Below are positions 46,763-57,425 of a stretch of 64,000 bases of DNA, piece by piece (the stretch's first letter is position 1; every line of letters starts with the position of its first letter). This stretch comes from Triplophysa rosa (taxonomy: Eukaryota > Chordata > Actinopteri > Cypriniformes > Nemacheilidae). The stretch lies in the NCBI RefSeq assembly GCF_024868665.1, contig NC_079907.1, forward strand, positions 21,361,796 to 21,425,795. The letters are read 5' to 3'. Both the position numbers and the translations under genes were made by a program. The notes below the pieces were generated by a model. The model was not told where the DNA came from. It saw only the letters and a list, made by a program, of their open reading frames with translations, and did not search any database.

Positions 46763-47440
46763 GTGGATAAATCTTTGGAGAATGGGAGCGTGGAGGTAAG
46801 CCCCGCCCGCTACATCACCGGAGATTGTGAGCTAATACTGGACTCATGGGTATTTTTAGACATACCCTGCCTGCAACCACTATCCCCAGAACTGCCTGCC
46901 TGCCCTGAACTGTCTGTCTGTCCCACAGCCTCTACCGAGGTAGTTCCCCTGTCCCTAGTGTTGCTGGTTCTGGGTGATGCCATATGGTGTGCGTGGGCAA
47001 AAGGAAGCCTGAATTCAGACCCAGCCTCCCTCTCCCACCTCCACGTCTCCTGTCTCCATCCCCACGACCGCCACCGCATCCTGCCTGCCCTGCAGCTCAC
47101 CCCCAGCCCACCATCTGTGTTGTGGGCTCGCCACGGGGCTGCCAGTCCCCATTGGCATCGTGGTCGGAGGGTCCCTCGTCTCAGCCCCAGCCTCTGAGTC
47201 CCAGACTCCGCCTCGACCCATCGACCCCGTGAGGATCCCTCGTCCCTCCGGTTCGGCCTTATTTGGTCATCGACCCACCATCGCGTCTGGCCTCCACTCC
47301 TCTGGCTGGGTTTGGGCAAATACTGAGCTCGTAGCCCTCTCCCCAGATAGTAGCCCTGCCCCCCAGGGGCAGTACTCTGAGTTCGGGAAAGAATACTGAC
47401 CTCGGAATGCTCTCCCTGGACAGCACACCAAATACGCATA
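46763..47440 (+). pseudogene. Ty3/Gypsy Pro-rich gag/pol linker remnant
   Basis: Plus frames read ELPACPELSVCPTASTEVVPLSLVL, VLGDAIWCAWA and then Pro/Ser-rich stretches with SQTPPRPIDPVR, matching the Pro-rich region of the cyprinid Gypsy family whose LTR and gag start lie at 45062-45432. The reading frame changes at least twice. Most of gag and all of pol are lost. Confidence 0.6.
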
Positions 47441-47534
47441 CCATTCTTGCCGTTTTATTTAATTACTTGCTTTAGCGAACTCGTGAATTAAGGTTTTCAG
47501 AAGTTAATGTATCTATACCTGTAAATGTTCAACT

Positions 47535-47861
47535 ATGAAGTGGAAAAAAACAGTGAATGATTCTGATCTTTGTAATATTGTGGTTAATAACATGGATAGA
47601 AATATTGCTGAAACTTTGGAAGTTGAAAAGGATAATGGAATACACTCTCTACTGAGTACTAGTGGAATTCAGCCTGGCGTTGCTAGTGGAGAGTCTTTGG
47701 TGGATAAGGAACATAAGCTGATCTGCAACAAAGTATGTAATGTTAAATGTAGCATGGATGAAAATTTCATACACCCACTTTTTGCACAGTGCACAACACA
47801 CAAAAACATGTCCTCTGTGTACAAATACATTTCAAGCAATATTATAGAGAATATCTCTTAA
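47535..47861 (+). CDS. unrecognised 108-codon open frame
   Basis: Begins MKWKKTVNDSDLCNIVVN and ends NIIENIS. AT-rich, mixed polar composition with a few Cys; no domain recognised. Together with 45712-45963 it brackets Gypsy debris, so both could be halves of one older coding segment. Coding status is unproven. Confidence 0.2.
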   Translation: MKWKKTVNDSDLCNIVVNNMDRNIAETLEVEKDNGIHSLLSTSGIQPGVASGESLVDKEHKLICNKVCNVKCSMDENFIHPLFAQCTTHKNMSSVYKYISSNIIENIS

Positions 47862-47869
47862 GCGTATTG

Positions 47870-50385
47870 AAAACATCACACAAATCACTGCGAGAATTAA
47901 AATTACAACACCATCTGATTGATATATGAATCTTTTAAATTATGTACATTTTAAAGTTAAATGGGCTGGTGTATTTTGAGAACAAGTATCTTGTATACAA
48001 TTTTGATTGCATACAAATGAACATAAAAAAAGATATACAAAATATAAATATATATAAAGATACACCAAAGATAAAGCAAATAAAAATTAAGCAAAGTGGT
48101 TACCCTTTGTTAAATTGACTTAAATAAAGATTAATTATAGATTATAAAATTCCTCCTATTATTAATATAAAATATATAATGCAATATATTACGTAATATA
48201 ATAACTTAAGTACATCTATTTCTTAATATATGAAAAGTGACAATTCGTTATGTATTATTCAATATATCGTAGGCTATATTGTATTTAACTAATATACCAT
48301 TCTATGCATTTCCAAATCTATATTAAATGATTTAATATATTGATAGTTTATAATTTAGAGGAAAATATATTTTCTTTGAGAGTACTTTACACCCTTAAAT
48401 TGAAGTGTTGATACTGTAACATAAAAGTTACTCACTTTAAACGATGCTATACCAACGGCTAAGAGGTGTGTTCGACTGCGCAGACTACACCAAAGTATCA
48501 CAAGAGTCATTTGAAAGCATACGGAGAAGCATCATCTCCCAGTAGTTTGTGACATACATGGATTGATCTGGGCAGCGCCGCAAGTCAAAAACGCAGTTCA
48601 TGGGTCCAGTTCTCGCACCCGCATTTGGTCGCGGGGTCTAAATGAATGTGGGTGACAAATGCGTTGCCTAAACGACGGCGATGCAAAGAGTCTGAAAGTC
48701 TCGTTATGGTTTCGGGGACGCGGGTGTTTCCGTGAGCCGAGCTTCCGAGACGCTGATTACATCAATAGCCAGCGCTGGTTGTAGCCGGACTGATAAATGT
48801 TAAGCTCCTTTATGTGATTAAAACGGCGAAAATCTCCAAAAGATGACGAGGGTGCAGCTCATAACTGATACAGTTTCTTCCTATAGAATCGTGCAACTGA
48901 TTAATAGATGCCCAACCTCATTTGGAGGTTGCATGCTGAACTGACTGTTCAAAAATCTGAGGGGGCGTGTTTGAATATAACGCCTCCAATGAGACTGCGT
49001 CTCTATGTGACATTTATGCTTGTTCACAAGGAGATAGTCTACGTAGGGGTTAGGTGAGTTTCAAGAGTTCTCACAAAACGATTGTTCATTGTATACTTTA
49101 GAAGAGATTCATGCTTTTCTGGGTGATACTTTTGGGAGGTTGATGTGAATTTTTTTTTTTGCTGATATCAAGAAATTTGAGAACTCGATTTCTGTATATC
49201 AAAATAATTTGAACTTCTAAGTGAGAAGGAAAAAAGATTAAAGAAATACTGTATATATCGGCAATTAGAAAGTGTAGAAAATTAAGTTTTGATATAGCTT
49301 ACTATCTCATGCATCACATGGTTGCTTTTTCTATCTATTTTTCACTTCTCTCTTTTTAATATGATTTTTTTTCATAGTAGGTACTCTTAATACTCTTAAA
49401 GATAGAAAGTCATACAGGTTTTAAATGACAAGAGGTTGTGTAAATGATGACAGAATTTTATTTTTGGGTGAACTATCACTCTTAGCCCTTTGTTTTTTTT
49501 CCATTGTCGAATAACTTTGCCCTATTCCATTGTCTGGATTATTTGTGAATTATTACTTTGATATTAAATTGTGCATGGACGTGGGTTCTCTCTCTGCCTC
49601 ATCCCTCTGTAATCGTAACACTGGGTGTATTAATGATAACAAGACTTTTTATATGTCAAAGGAAATTGATTCCTGATGTCATGAGTCTTTTACAATAGAT
49701 TTTTGGTTTAAAAGTTGTTGTTAATTATATATTAAATGATTTCAACATAAATAATATAAAAAGTTTAACCATTTTACACCTAGAGATGATATTGTAAAGC
49801 TGTAGAAAAAGCCATTTGTTTTTGTGAATGGGTTTTGATGGCATAAGCAAAGCCATTGTGAAAATAAATAATCTTGTTTTCATTCCCTACATGTCCTAAA
49901 AAGCTTAAAAGTTTACAGTTTACATTTGGTGGTCAAATAAGTACATCAGTCAATAAACATAATCGGCCAAAAGCAAACAAGCAAGATGCAGCAAAAAATG
50001 TCTGTTATGTTCTGATTTTAACGCAAATTTGTTCTGGACATTGCCATAGCAACACAAATTGCACTACAGTTCCCTGGAGCTTTGGAAACACACATTTGCT
50101 CTCCCACACACACTCTCATACCCAAAAATCGAATAAATGGTAATTGATAAGAGAATAATTTAATTAAGGACATAACGTCAAATACTTTTAATTATGAATC
50201 ACCTCCAGCAAAAGCGTGTTTATTAACTATAGACTTTATTTTAGTAATTTCAGACAAATTGCAATATCTTTTTTAAATATATACATTTAAAAGCGGTCTT
50301 CTTTGCTCCTCTGCAACACCTTGTGCATTGTTTTTACATAAAAGAGAAAACATAAAACAGGAATATTATTGATTTAATTACATAC
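47870..50385. other. no gene; AT-rich with one GC island
   Basis: 48100-48370 is a very AT-rich tract full of AATATATT palindromes. A GC/CpG-richer block lies at 48450-48800. An Angel-like partial end (GATGACAGAATTTTATTTTTGGGTGAACTATC) lies at about 49446-49485. Confidence 0.5.
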
Positions 50386-50824
50386 TGTTGCAAGACAGAC
50401 CACACCAGACAACTGACTGTAGTGCAATGTAAGATTATTAGGTGACAACAGCTGATGTACAGTATATCCAAAGGTAACAGGCAAGTAAGTACACAGGTAA
50501 CAGGTACATATATCCACAGAAATACTGCTAAGTACATACACAGGTAACAGGGAAAACATACAAACATCCACGGGTAACAGGTATAAACTTCAGGAAACAC
50601 ATGATCAAGGCTAACACAACGTTAAGACCTGACAACATGCAAACAGTGGGTGGGTGAATATAAAGAGGCATGGATTGAGTGACAGGTGTGGGTGTAATCA
50701 AGAGGGTTGACGGAGTGCGCGGGATTATGGGAAATGGAGTTCAAATTATGAAAAGTCCGGTGAGTGTGAACGTGGGAGGCTAGTGCCAGGATCTGATGCA
50801 GGGGGCGTGGCTGTCTCCGTGACA
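50386..50824 (-). repeat. 3' LTR of the chromodomain Gypsy element
   Basis: 439 bp; in minus orientation it begins TGTCACGGAGACAGCC and ends CTTGCAACA. It contains repeated 'acctgt-gga' motifs. The U5-type end matches 54314-54377 ('gacagaccacaccagacaactgactgtag'). Confidence 0.85.
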
Positions 50825-50836
50825 GTACCCCCCTCC
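50825..50836 (-). other. polypurine tract
   Basis: On the minus strand GGAGGGGGGTAC immediately precedes the TG of the 3' LTR, where plus-strand DNA synthesis of retrotransposons is primed. Confidence 0.75.
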
Positions 50837-50939
50837 ACAGTCTGCTCCAGCGGGCCACATAATTCAGCGACGAGGAGAGCCACATGGATGAGGGGCTGGG
50901 TGATAGGGAGGGTTGCAGTGGAAATATCTGAGTAGAGTG

Positions 50940-51089
50940 GGATCGAGGACGAAGCACCCAAGAGCGTTCCTCAGGGCCATATTCCTCCCAATCCACGAGG
51001 TATTCTAGATGGCTGCCTCGCCACCTGGAGTTCAAGATGTTCCCAACCCTGTATATCTGCTCGTCAGCGTTGATGGGAGGAGGAGGCAC
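50940..51089 (-). pseudogene. Gypsy integrase C-terminal chromodomain
   Basis: The minus frame reads [17 protein letters not shown], then [18 protein letters not shown], a chromodomain with the conserved Tyr and Trp residues that form the methyl-lysine cage in chromoviruses. The chromodomain directs integration towards modified histones. The upstream integrase is separated by later insertions. Confidence 0.85.
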
Positions 51090-51420
51090 CGTCTCAGCAC
51101 CAGATCATCCAGATGGGAGAGGAACAATATTAGTGAATGGCTGGTGAGACGGTAGATGAGTTTATTTAGCGGTTGATGGAGAAGGGTCAGTTGAAGCATG
51201 GACTGAGTTTACGACAGGGCTGCCACAGATGGATATCTTGAGAGCCAGACCATTTGACAAAGGTGAAATTGTGGGGTGGCTGAGCAACCTGAGACGACCT
51301 GGCTCCCTGGAGGTGAACATGAGTGGTGTTTCACACCCTCTCACTCTCACTGAGGTTTTCTACCAGAGGGAGTTTTGGGCATGTATTGACCATGGTAGTG
51401 TCAGGAAGGGAGTCTGGAAT

Positions 51421-51920
51421 TAAGTGCAGGGTAACATAGAGCTTTATTAAAACACACACACACACACACACACAAAAAGTCCTTGGTGAACCCGATGGCG
51501 GTAGATAATCCTCGGGGAGAGGACTCGACCCGTCATAGGCTCACTCGGGGGAGAATTTGACCAACAGGGGAAGGATAGTCCAAGGGGAGAGGACTCGACC
51601 CATCGTAGACTCACTCTGAGAGAACTTGAGGTGTAACCATCGAGAAATCCAGAGCGCCAACGGGGAACTTGGCAGAGGGGAGAACTACAAAAGAGTCTAA
51701 AGGCACTGGGGACTAGTGACGAGACTGAGGGGAAAGGGAATAATAAAACTATAAACTAGGGACAAGGCTAGGGAAATGTGAAAACCAAGACAAAATAGGA
51801 ACAGGACTAGAACTAATGGCAGTCAGTGCAAGACAGGAATTATATTACAAGATTTGGGAGGCGACGTAAGAGAAAACATCTAAAACGATCTGACAAAGGA
51901 CAAGAGAAACACAAGGAATA
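51421..51920 (-). repeat. second LTR/leader fragment, minus orientation
   Basis: 'gagctttattaaaacacac' reads AATAAAGCTC on the minus strand, a polyadenylation signal. It is followed by a (CA)n run at 51448-51474 and two direct copies of 'ggggagaggactcgaccc' at about 51516 and 51578. This looks like R-U5 and leader of another Gypsy-type element inserted in the first. The short frame 51229-51423 is not recognised. Confidence 0.4.
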
Positions 51921-51924
51921 TGAG

Positions 51925-52535
51925 GGTGCGTTCATATTTCTAGTTCGGTTATTTTGGTTATTTTGGTTATTTTGGTTATTTTGGTCCGGACCAAAAAAGA
52001 AAAAAAATGTAGTCCTGGTTCGCTTAGCGTTCAGACTGCCATTTTAACAGCGAACCTAATTATATCGAACCTAACAGCTTACGTGTAAAGTCACAACGTG
52101 ATTGGACAGCTTTTATTATTTATATTTTCAAACGGAACTTACCGAACATCCAAAACAATGCTGTGTGCACAGTGCTGCAAGGGTTATACATGCTCAGTGT
52201 ATGCCTGCGCACATGAGGGTATTTTTAGCAAGCCGGTAACTCGGGAAGACCTCATGAAGTGTTTAAAGCAGTAAAGTAAGCGGTAACTGCAGTAAAGCAG
52301 AAGAGAAGGAATTCCTCTGTTACATGCACAAGCACAGATCTAATAAACACTCCTTTTATATAACCAAATCACTTGATTTTCGGGTCGTATATTGTTATTG
52401 CTTCATGTCTTTGGGTCTTGGTCCACTTTCAAACAAACTCTGGCGCGGTTCGATTGAAATATGAATGCAACACGGACCAAAGGCATCGAACCGCTCCAGA
52501 GTTTGTTTGAAAGTGGACCGAGACCCAAAGACATG
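51925..52535. mobile_element. non-autonomous element with terminal and internal inverted repeats
   Basis: The left end 'ggtgcgttcatatttc' is complementary to 'gaaatatgaatgcaac' at 52456-52471. A (GGTTATTTT)n repeat of about four 9-bp units lies at 51953-51987, followed by GGTCCGGACC. The right part ends in a 51-bp hairpin (52404-52454 / 52485-52535). No coding capacity. Class uncertain. Confidence 0.6.
52404..52535. repeat. perfect-like hairpin, 51-bp arms
   Basis: Left arm 52404-52454 and right arm 52485-52535 are inverted copies with 49 of 51 positions complementary, separated by a 30-bp loop. The arms contain CTTTCAAACAAACTCTGG and its complement. Confidence 0.92.
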
Positions 52536-52599
52536 CTAGACAGGGACCCTAACAGGTAGAAACCTGTGCCAGCTGTGCTGATGTTCATAGCAATATGAC

Positions 52600-52960
52600 C
52601 TCAGGTATCTCCCAATCTCCTGAATCTTGTCTCAGTCTTATTTTTGGCTTGAGGATGGTATCCTGAGGTGAGGCTGACTGTTGCCCTTAGGAGGTTGAAG
52701 AAGGCCTTCCAGACTCGAGAAATAAATTGTGGACCCCTATCTGAGACAATGTCCTCTGGTATTTCAAACTAATGGAACACTTGGTTAAAGAGAGTTTTAG
52801 CAGTTTCCATGGCAGTGGGCAGTTGAGGTAGTGGGATCAGTTTGCAAGCCTTGGAAAACTGGTCTACTTTGACTAGCACGCACGTGTAAGTGTCAGATAG
52901 AGGCAGATCTATAATAAAGTCCAAAGCAACATTCTTTCAGCTGGTTGAAAGGGGGCATCT
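52600..52960 (-). pseudogene. Gypsy integrase core remnant
   Basis: On the minus strand it reads [19 protein letters not shown], then [13 protein letters not shown], the DDE integrase core region around its second Asp and the SGYHPQ motif, preceded by sequence for a [15 protein letters not shown] stretch. The conserved QTER motif is corrupted (KNKTE). Dead. Confidence 0.8.
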
Positions 52961-52999
52961 GTGGTCCAGGACAGAGACTTGGGCCGGTTACAAAGGAGG

Positions 53000-53700
53000 G
53001 AGGTGAGTGACTAGGGTATGACACTGAAGTTGGTGATGAAACGGCAATAAAAGTTAGCAAATCCTAAGAATCGTTGCAGTACTTTGATAGTGGTAGGGTT
53101 GTGGCCAGGTTTTCACTGCTTCCACCTTCCTCTGTTCCATGTTAAAACCCTAAGCATCGGTGATGAATCCTAGGAAGTGGATTTTGCAAAGGTTGAACTC
53201 ACACTTTTCGAGTTTGGGGTACAACTGTTATTATTTTAGATGTTGGAGGACTAGTTGTAGTAGTAAGATGTGGTGAGTATGATTACAAAATTTGTTGAGA
53301 AACTCTCTGAAGATTTCATTCAAAAAAAATTTAAACACAGCTGGAGCATTCACTAATCCTTAAGGCACTGTACGCGTATAGTCCAAAAGGGGTAACAAAA
53401 GCAGATTTCCATTCATGTCCCTTGTGGATTCTGATTAGGTTATAAGCGCTTTGTAGATGTTTGATGAATGTTTTTGCCCGACGGAGTTGTTCTGAGGCAG
53501 CTGGGACCAGCGGAAGGGGATGCAGAAACTTGTGATTTTTGGTCGTATAGTAGTCTATATAGGGCATCAAGCCTCTGTCCCTTTTCCCCACAATAAAAGA
53601 AACTGGAAGCGGCAGGGGACGTGGATGGTCGGATGAATCCTTGTTGTTGTGCCTCACTTATGTAATCCTCCATGGTGGGCAAGACAGGCAAACAGGCTGA
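53000..53700 (-). pseudogene. Gypsy reverse transcriptase remnant
   Basis: Minus frames: [26 protein letters not shown], a damaged version of CIDYR (LMPYIDYY), [40 protein letters not shown], and further on [15 protein letters not shown]. The catalytic YVDD region is not preserved. Copies the element RNA into DNA in intact relatives. Confidence 0.8.
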
Positions 53701-53709
53701 AATCCCCTG

Positions 53710-54290
53710 GGATACTCGAATTGAGCGTTAAATAAAAAATTCCAACCCCACTGTATCGTCATATATAGCCATATGCATGTAAACCTCAGGATTTAATCCT
53801 TGATGGTAAACTGTGAGCAATGCCACCTCATTCTAACTGCTGGAGGCGGCCAGGATTCTGAACTGGAGAGCAAATTCAGCTACTGAAGATCGACCTTGAC
53901 AAAGACCATACAGTTGGTCATGTACGTTTAGTGCGTTTGAAGGTTGACTGAACACTTCCTTGAAATGTTTAAAAAAGGCAGAGTTTGGGTGACAGGTCCA
54001 TTAGCTTCCCAATTGCTTTGCACCCACTGCAGAACCCATCCTGATAGCAGAGAAATTACATAGGCAAACTTGGACTTCTCAGAAGGGAACAAGTGCGGTT
54101 GCATTTCGGAGAATAAGTTACACTGAAGAATGAATCTGCTCCACTCCTTTGTTGAACCAGAATATTTCGCAGGGGCGGCCATGGGACTGGCAGAAAGTGT
54201 AGCACTTACCGGAGGAGAAGGGAGAAGTTGTTGCCTAATCAGTCGAATCAGTTCAGCAAACGGATCGGTAGGGGGTTGTGCAGAGTCCAT
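53710..54290 (-). pseudogene. Gypsy gag remnant
   Basis: The minus frame from 54290 reads MDSAQPPTDPFAELIRLIR, then PAKYSGSTKEWSRFILQCNLFSEMQPHLFPSEKSKFAYVISLLSG and LQWVQSNW. This is the capsid-like gag domain of chromodomain Gypsy elements. It frameshifts after about 100 codons; homology continues to 53710. There is no CCHC zinc knuckle. Confidence 0.8.
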
Positions 54291-54313
54291 GGTGAAGTGT
54301 TGGTCAGGTGTTC

Positions 54314-54377
54314 TGTTATGGGACAGACCACACTAGACAACTGACTGTAGTTTAAGGTAAGTTTACTAGGTAACAAC
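54314..54377 (-). repeat. 5' LTR piece of the chromodomain Gypsy element
   Basis: 'gacagaccacactagacaactgactgtag' aligns with the U5 end of the 3' LTR at 50394-50422. The LTR continues at 54875-54929 and 55814-55840 after removal of a solo LTR and a hAT element. Its far end is lost. Confidence 0.8.
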
Positions 54378-54869
54378 TGTAACAACTCCACCGCTGTCTG
54401 CAAAAAAAAAAACCCCCCAAGCCCCCCTCCCCGCATCAGCACCTTCTCCAGGCCATTCCCGTTCCCATTCTCCGGACTTCCCTATCCTTACAGACTGCAC
54501 TTCCCATAATCCTTGACTCCACCCGATCATCCCCTGATTACACTCACACCTCTACCTCATCTCCAGGACACTATATATACACTGTCTCTTGTTGTGTTCG
54601 TTGTCTAGTCTAGTTGTATTATGTTCCTGCACTAGTTGGACCTTTCTTGATTACCTGTGGATGTTACTTGTTATTTGGATTGTATGTTCCTGCGGATGTT
54701 ACCTGTTATTTGGATTACTCACCTGTGGATGTTACCTGTCATATGTTTACTCACCTGTGGATGTTTACCTGTTACCCGGATTGTTTCACCTATCTTCTGT
54801 CAATCCTGCAATGAATCCAGTCACTTCAGTTCTCCGTTTGGTATCGTCCATCAGCCCAGTACTGTTACA
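54378..54869 (+). mobile_element. solo LTR, 492 bp, with 5-bp target duplication
   Basis: Starts TGTAACAACTCC and ends GTACTGTTACA, flanked by the 5-bp direct repeat ACAAC (54373-54377 and 54870-54874). Inside are a TATA-like 'ctatatatacac' at 54570 and four copies of a 'cctg-ggatgttacctgtta' motif at 54652-54775. No internal region, so it is a solo LTR left by recombination. It sits in the older 5' LTR. Confidence 0.88.
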
Positions 54870-54929
54870 ACAACTCAGGCAACAGGTGACATATATCCAC
54901 AGGTAGCAACAGGTAAATAAATCCACAGG

Positions 54930-55805
54930 CAGTGGTGTAAAGTATTGGAGTAAATGTAATTAGTCACTGTACTTAAGTATCTTTTTGGCTACTTTGTAGT
55001 TGTACTGAGTATTAAAGATATTAGCAACTTTTACTCTCTACTTGACTACATTTTTTAACAAGTATATGTACTCTTTACTCCACTACATTTGTAATGACTA
55101 ATGCAATTACACATTACATTTTGCATGGCACTTATTTTTTTTAATTTTTTTATTTTTGCCACGAAAAATATATTGCCATTTACAGGACATTGAAGGTATT
55201 ACTATAATCTTGTGGATTTTGCCCTAATTTACTAAAACTGGTCAACATGGCTTCTTTATATGAATGTGAGTGCAGTATCAGGTAGTTGTCAATCGCTGGC
55301 GGTTTATATGTGAAATGAGGACATGACTGCAGCTAGCGATGAGGCCAAAACCAGCATATCCAGTGCAGAAAGGCTTTGAATTTTTAATTTTCCTTAATAT
55401 TATTTTATTTATCTGTTATATTGAAGAGACTTTTTTGAAGGAGTTTGGTTTACTTATGAGCACTTGAGCTTAAATGAGACTTGGATGTTTGTAACAGACA
55501 TAGGTTATGGTGTCGGCCATCATTTGTGGCAATTAAATTTTTTAAAAGAAAATAAATGAGATTGCTCTCCTCACGAATCAACTGTTTCTTGTTTTTCACT
55601 GACATGTCTCTTAAGTATTGAGGACTAGTGCTGCTTTGAGCCTACATTCAGTATGAATAAAATACTCAAGTACTGTTAAAATCAGATACTCTAAGACTTT
55701 TACTGAAGTCGTTTTAGAATTGGTGACTTGTAACTTGTAATGGAGTAATTTTCGGTATCTGTACTTTTACTTAAGTATGGTTTTCAGGTACTCTTTACAC
55801 CTCTG
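54930..55805. mobile_element. non-autonomous hAT element, 876 bp
   Basis: The ends CAGTGGTGTAAAGTA and TACTCTTTACACCTCTG are hAT terminal repeats. They are flanked by an 8-bp duplication with one mismatch, TCCACAGG (54922-54929) and TCCACATG (55806-55813). Subterminal repeats of ACTTAAGTA, TACTTTTAC and similar are dense. No transposase. Inserted in the same 5' LTR as the solo LTR. Confidence 0.9.
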
Positions 55806-55849
55806 TCCACATGTAACAGGTATGTACTGTATATCCATATGTGTAAATT

Positions 55850-56590
55850 AAATTGCAAACAGATTGCATTTGCATACGAATTTTGTCAGAGTTTTTACAT
55901 GCACAAATAGAAAATGATATTGAAAATACAATTTTCAATTCATTTTTTAGATAGTACACAAAATCCTTTATCAAAATTATAATTAGAAATATAATTAAAA
56001 TGACTCAAAATTAAATAAAAAAATAAATGTTTAAATACTTAATCGAATCATTGTATACATAATTTATTAATTAAATGCATATAAATAAATAGATACAGTA
56101 CATGTAATAATATAAAAAAACTTGAATAAACAAATACAAATAATTTTACATAAAATGTTGTCCTTAATGTATTTTTGTTTTACATTCTTCCTTTAATTAT
56201 TATTTTCAGAATTTTTAACTTGACAGTTTTTTTCATTATTTATTTCATTTTTTATTAATTTCTTTTGTAATTTTTTTCTCCATATGTGTTAATTTTTCAT
56301 TTAAATATTTATTTCATATTTATTTTGTTTCATTTTACATTTATGGCTTTCTTTTTATATCTCTGTGTGTAACACTCTCAAACTGTGGATTATATATACA
56401 CTGTGAGTGTTAATTTGACCTTCTTTAACACTGGCAATTATGCTCCAGTTTTTATGGCATTAATACCATAAAACATATCTTAGCCTTCACTCTAAAAATA
56501 TGATTTATATATATTTAATATATTTAAAGGTTCTTATTCTTGTTCTTAAAAGTTATATTTAGAAACAACCAATATTGTCACAGCAATATT
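55850..56590. other. no gene, very AT-rich
   Basis: Low-complexity A/T-rich sequence with no element ends recognised. Confidence 0.55.
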
Positions 56591-56599
56591 ATGTTAAGA

Positions 56600-56970
56600 C
56601 AGTGAATTACCACACACCATGCAAATCCTCTCTTCTGTCTACTGCAATCTGGTAGATGTGTCCGCAGTCTGTTGGCCAAAACAGAGAGGCTCAAGAAGAG
56701 CTTTTTCCCATAGGCCATTAGACTCCTTAATATGGACACATCCCGCACTTTAAAACTTCTGACAGTGTAATGTCATGCAGCTCATTGCACTTTACCATTA
56801 TACTCATAAAACTGTAACATATATTTGCACATTTCTGCTTCCATTGCCATCCGCTGTCTACCTCAACACTGATCTCTTATTTACACCTGTATTATTCGTA
56901 AGTAAACAATCATTTAACTTCATAGTATGTAAATACCGTACATTGTTATTATCTTTTGTATATTTCTACA
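56600..56970 (+). pseudogene. LINE 3' end fragment
   Basis: 'aaaacagagaggctcaagaagagctttttcccataggccattagactcctta' resembles the end of a fish LINE ORF2 (normally ...RLKSSFFPQAIRLLN), followed by a 3' UTR with 'attgcactttaccattatac' and AT-rich sequence. Frameshifts prevent a clean translation. Confidence 0.5.
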
Positions 56971-56973
56971 TAT

Positions 56974-57120
56974 TGTCACAACCCCAGTCTATGTTTCCCC
57001 TGTCATGTTGGATTTTTAAGTTACTTCCTGCTGTGTCACGTGTTTTGTAGTCCTTTGTAGTTTTTTGGTGTTAATTAGACTTCCCCAGCTGTGCCTTGTC
57101 ATCTTGTTAAGTCCTCTGGC
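56974..57120 (+). repeat. LTR fragment, plus orientation
   Basis: Starts TGTCACAACCCCAGTC and contains 'cacgtgttttgtagtcc' and 'ttagacttccccagctgtgcc'. No end is found; it passes into coding-like Gypsy sequence at 57121. Confidence 0.5.
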
Positions 57121-57366
57121 GTTGAGCGGGTCCTCTTTCACTGTGGGGAGGCGGAGGATCTCCCTAAACATTTTTGGGGGGGAGGCAGTAGGCAGCAAGC
57201 ACCGGATGCCATGGAGCGTAGCTCGCCAGAGCCTGTTCTCGCAAGATGGCCGCCAGTCCAGAGCCCGCTAGCCTGCAGAGCTCTCCGCATCGTCCAAGAT
57301 GGCCGCAGCTGAGATCCCCGCCTCGTCAAAGATGTCCAACACTGGCCTTCCAGCCCTGCCTGCGCC
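57121..57366 (+). pseudogene. Gypsy protein repeat segment (AAGATGGCCGC motif)
   Basis: Plus-strand repeats built on 'aagatggccgc' (57244, 57297) and 'tcgtcaaagatgtcc' correspond to the repeated KMAA-type units I recall from cyprinid Gypsy proteins. No intact frame. Confidence 0.4.
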
Positions 57367-57425
57367 TGTCATGATTCTGCCGCATCATGTCATGTTTCTG
57401 TTGTTCTAGTGGCAGGATCATGACA
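57367..57425. repeat. two LTR starts head to head
   Basis: CTGTCATGATTCTGCC at 57367 and GGCAGGATCATGACAG ending at 57425 are inverted copies around a 27-bp loop, each resembling the TGTCATGATYCTGCC start of an LTR. On the minus side GGAGGGGC just outside resembles a polypurine tract. Confidence 0.7.

Larger units (their letters stand above)
50386..54377 (-). mobile_element. chromodomain Ty3/Gypsy retrotransposon, degenerate and interrupted
   Basis: Minus-strand element with, in order from right to left: partial 5' LTR, gag, reverse transcriptase, integrase, [unrelated insertions 51100-52550], chromodomain, polypurine tract and 3' LTR. Protease was not seen, and the gag-to-RT step near 53700 looks deleted. 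Many stops and frameshifts mean it is dead. Confidence 0.8.

Noticed and set aside
46810..47439. 209-codon antisense open frame
   Set aside because: It is the shadow of the Pro-rich Gypsy remnant on the plus strand; GC-rich repeats open several frames at once.
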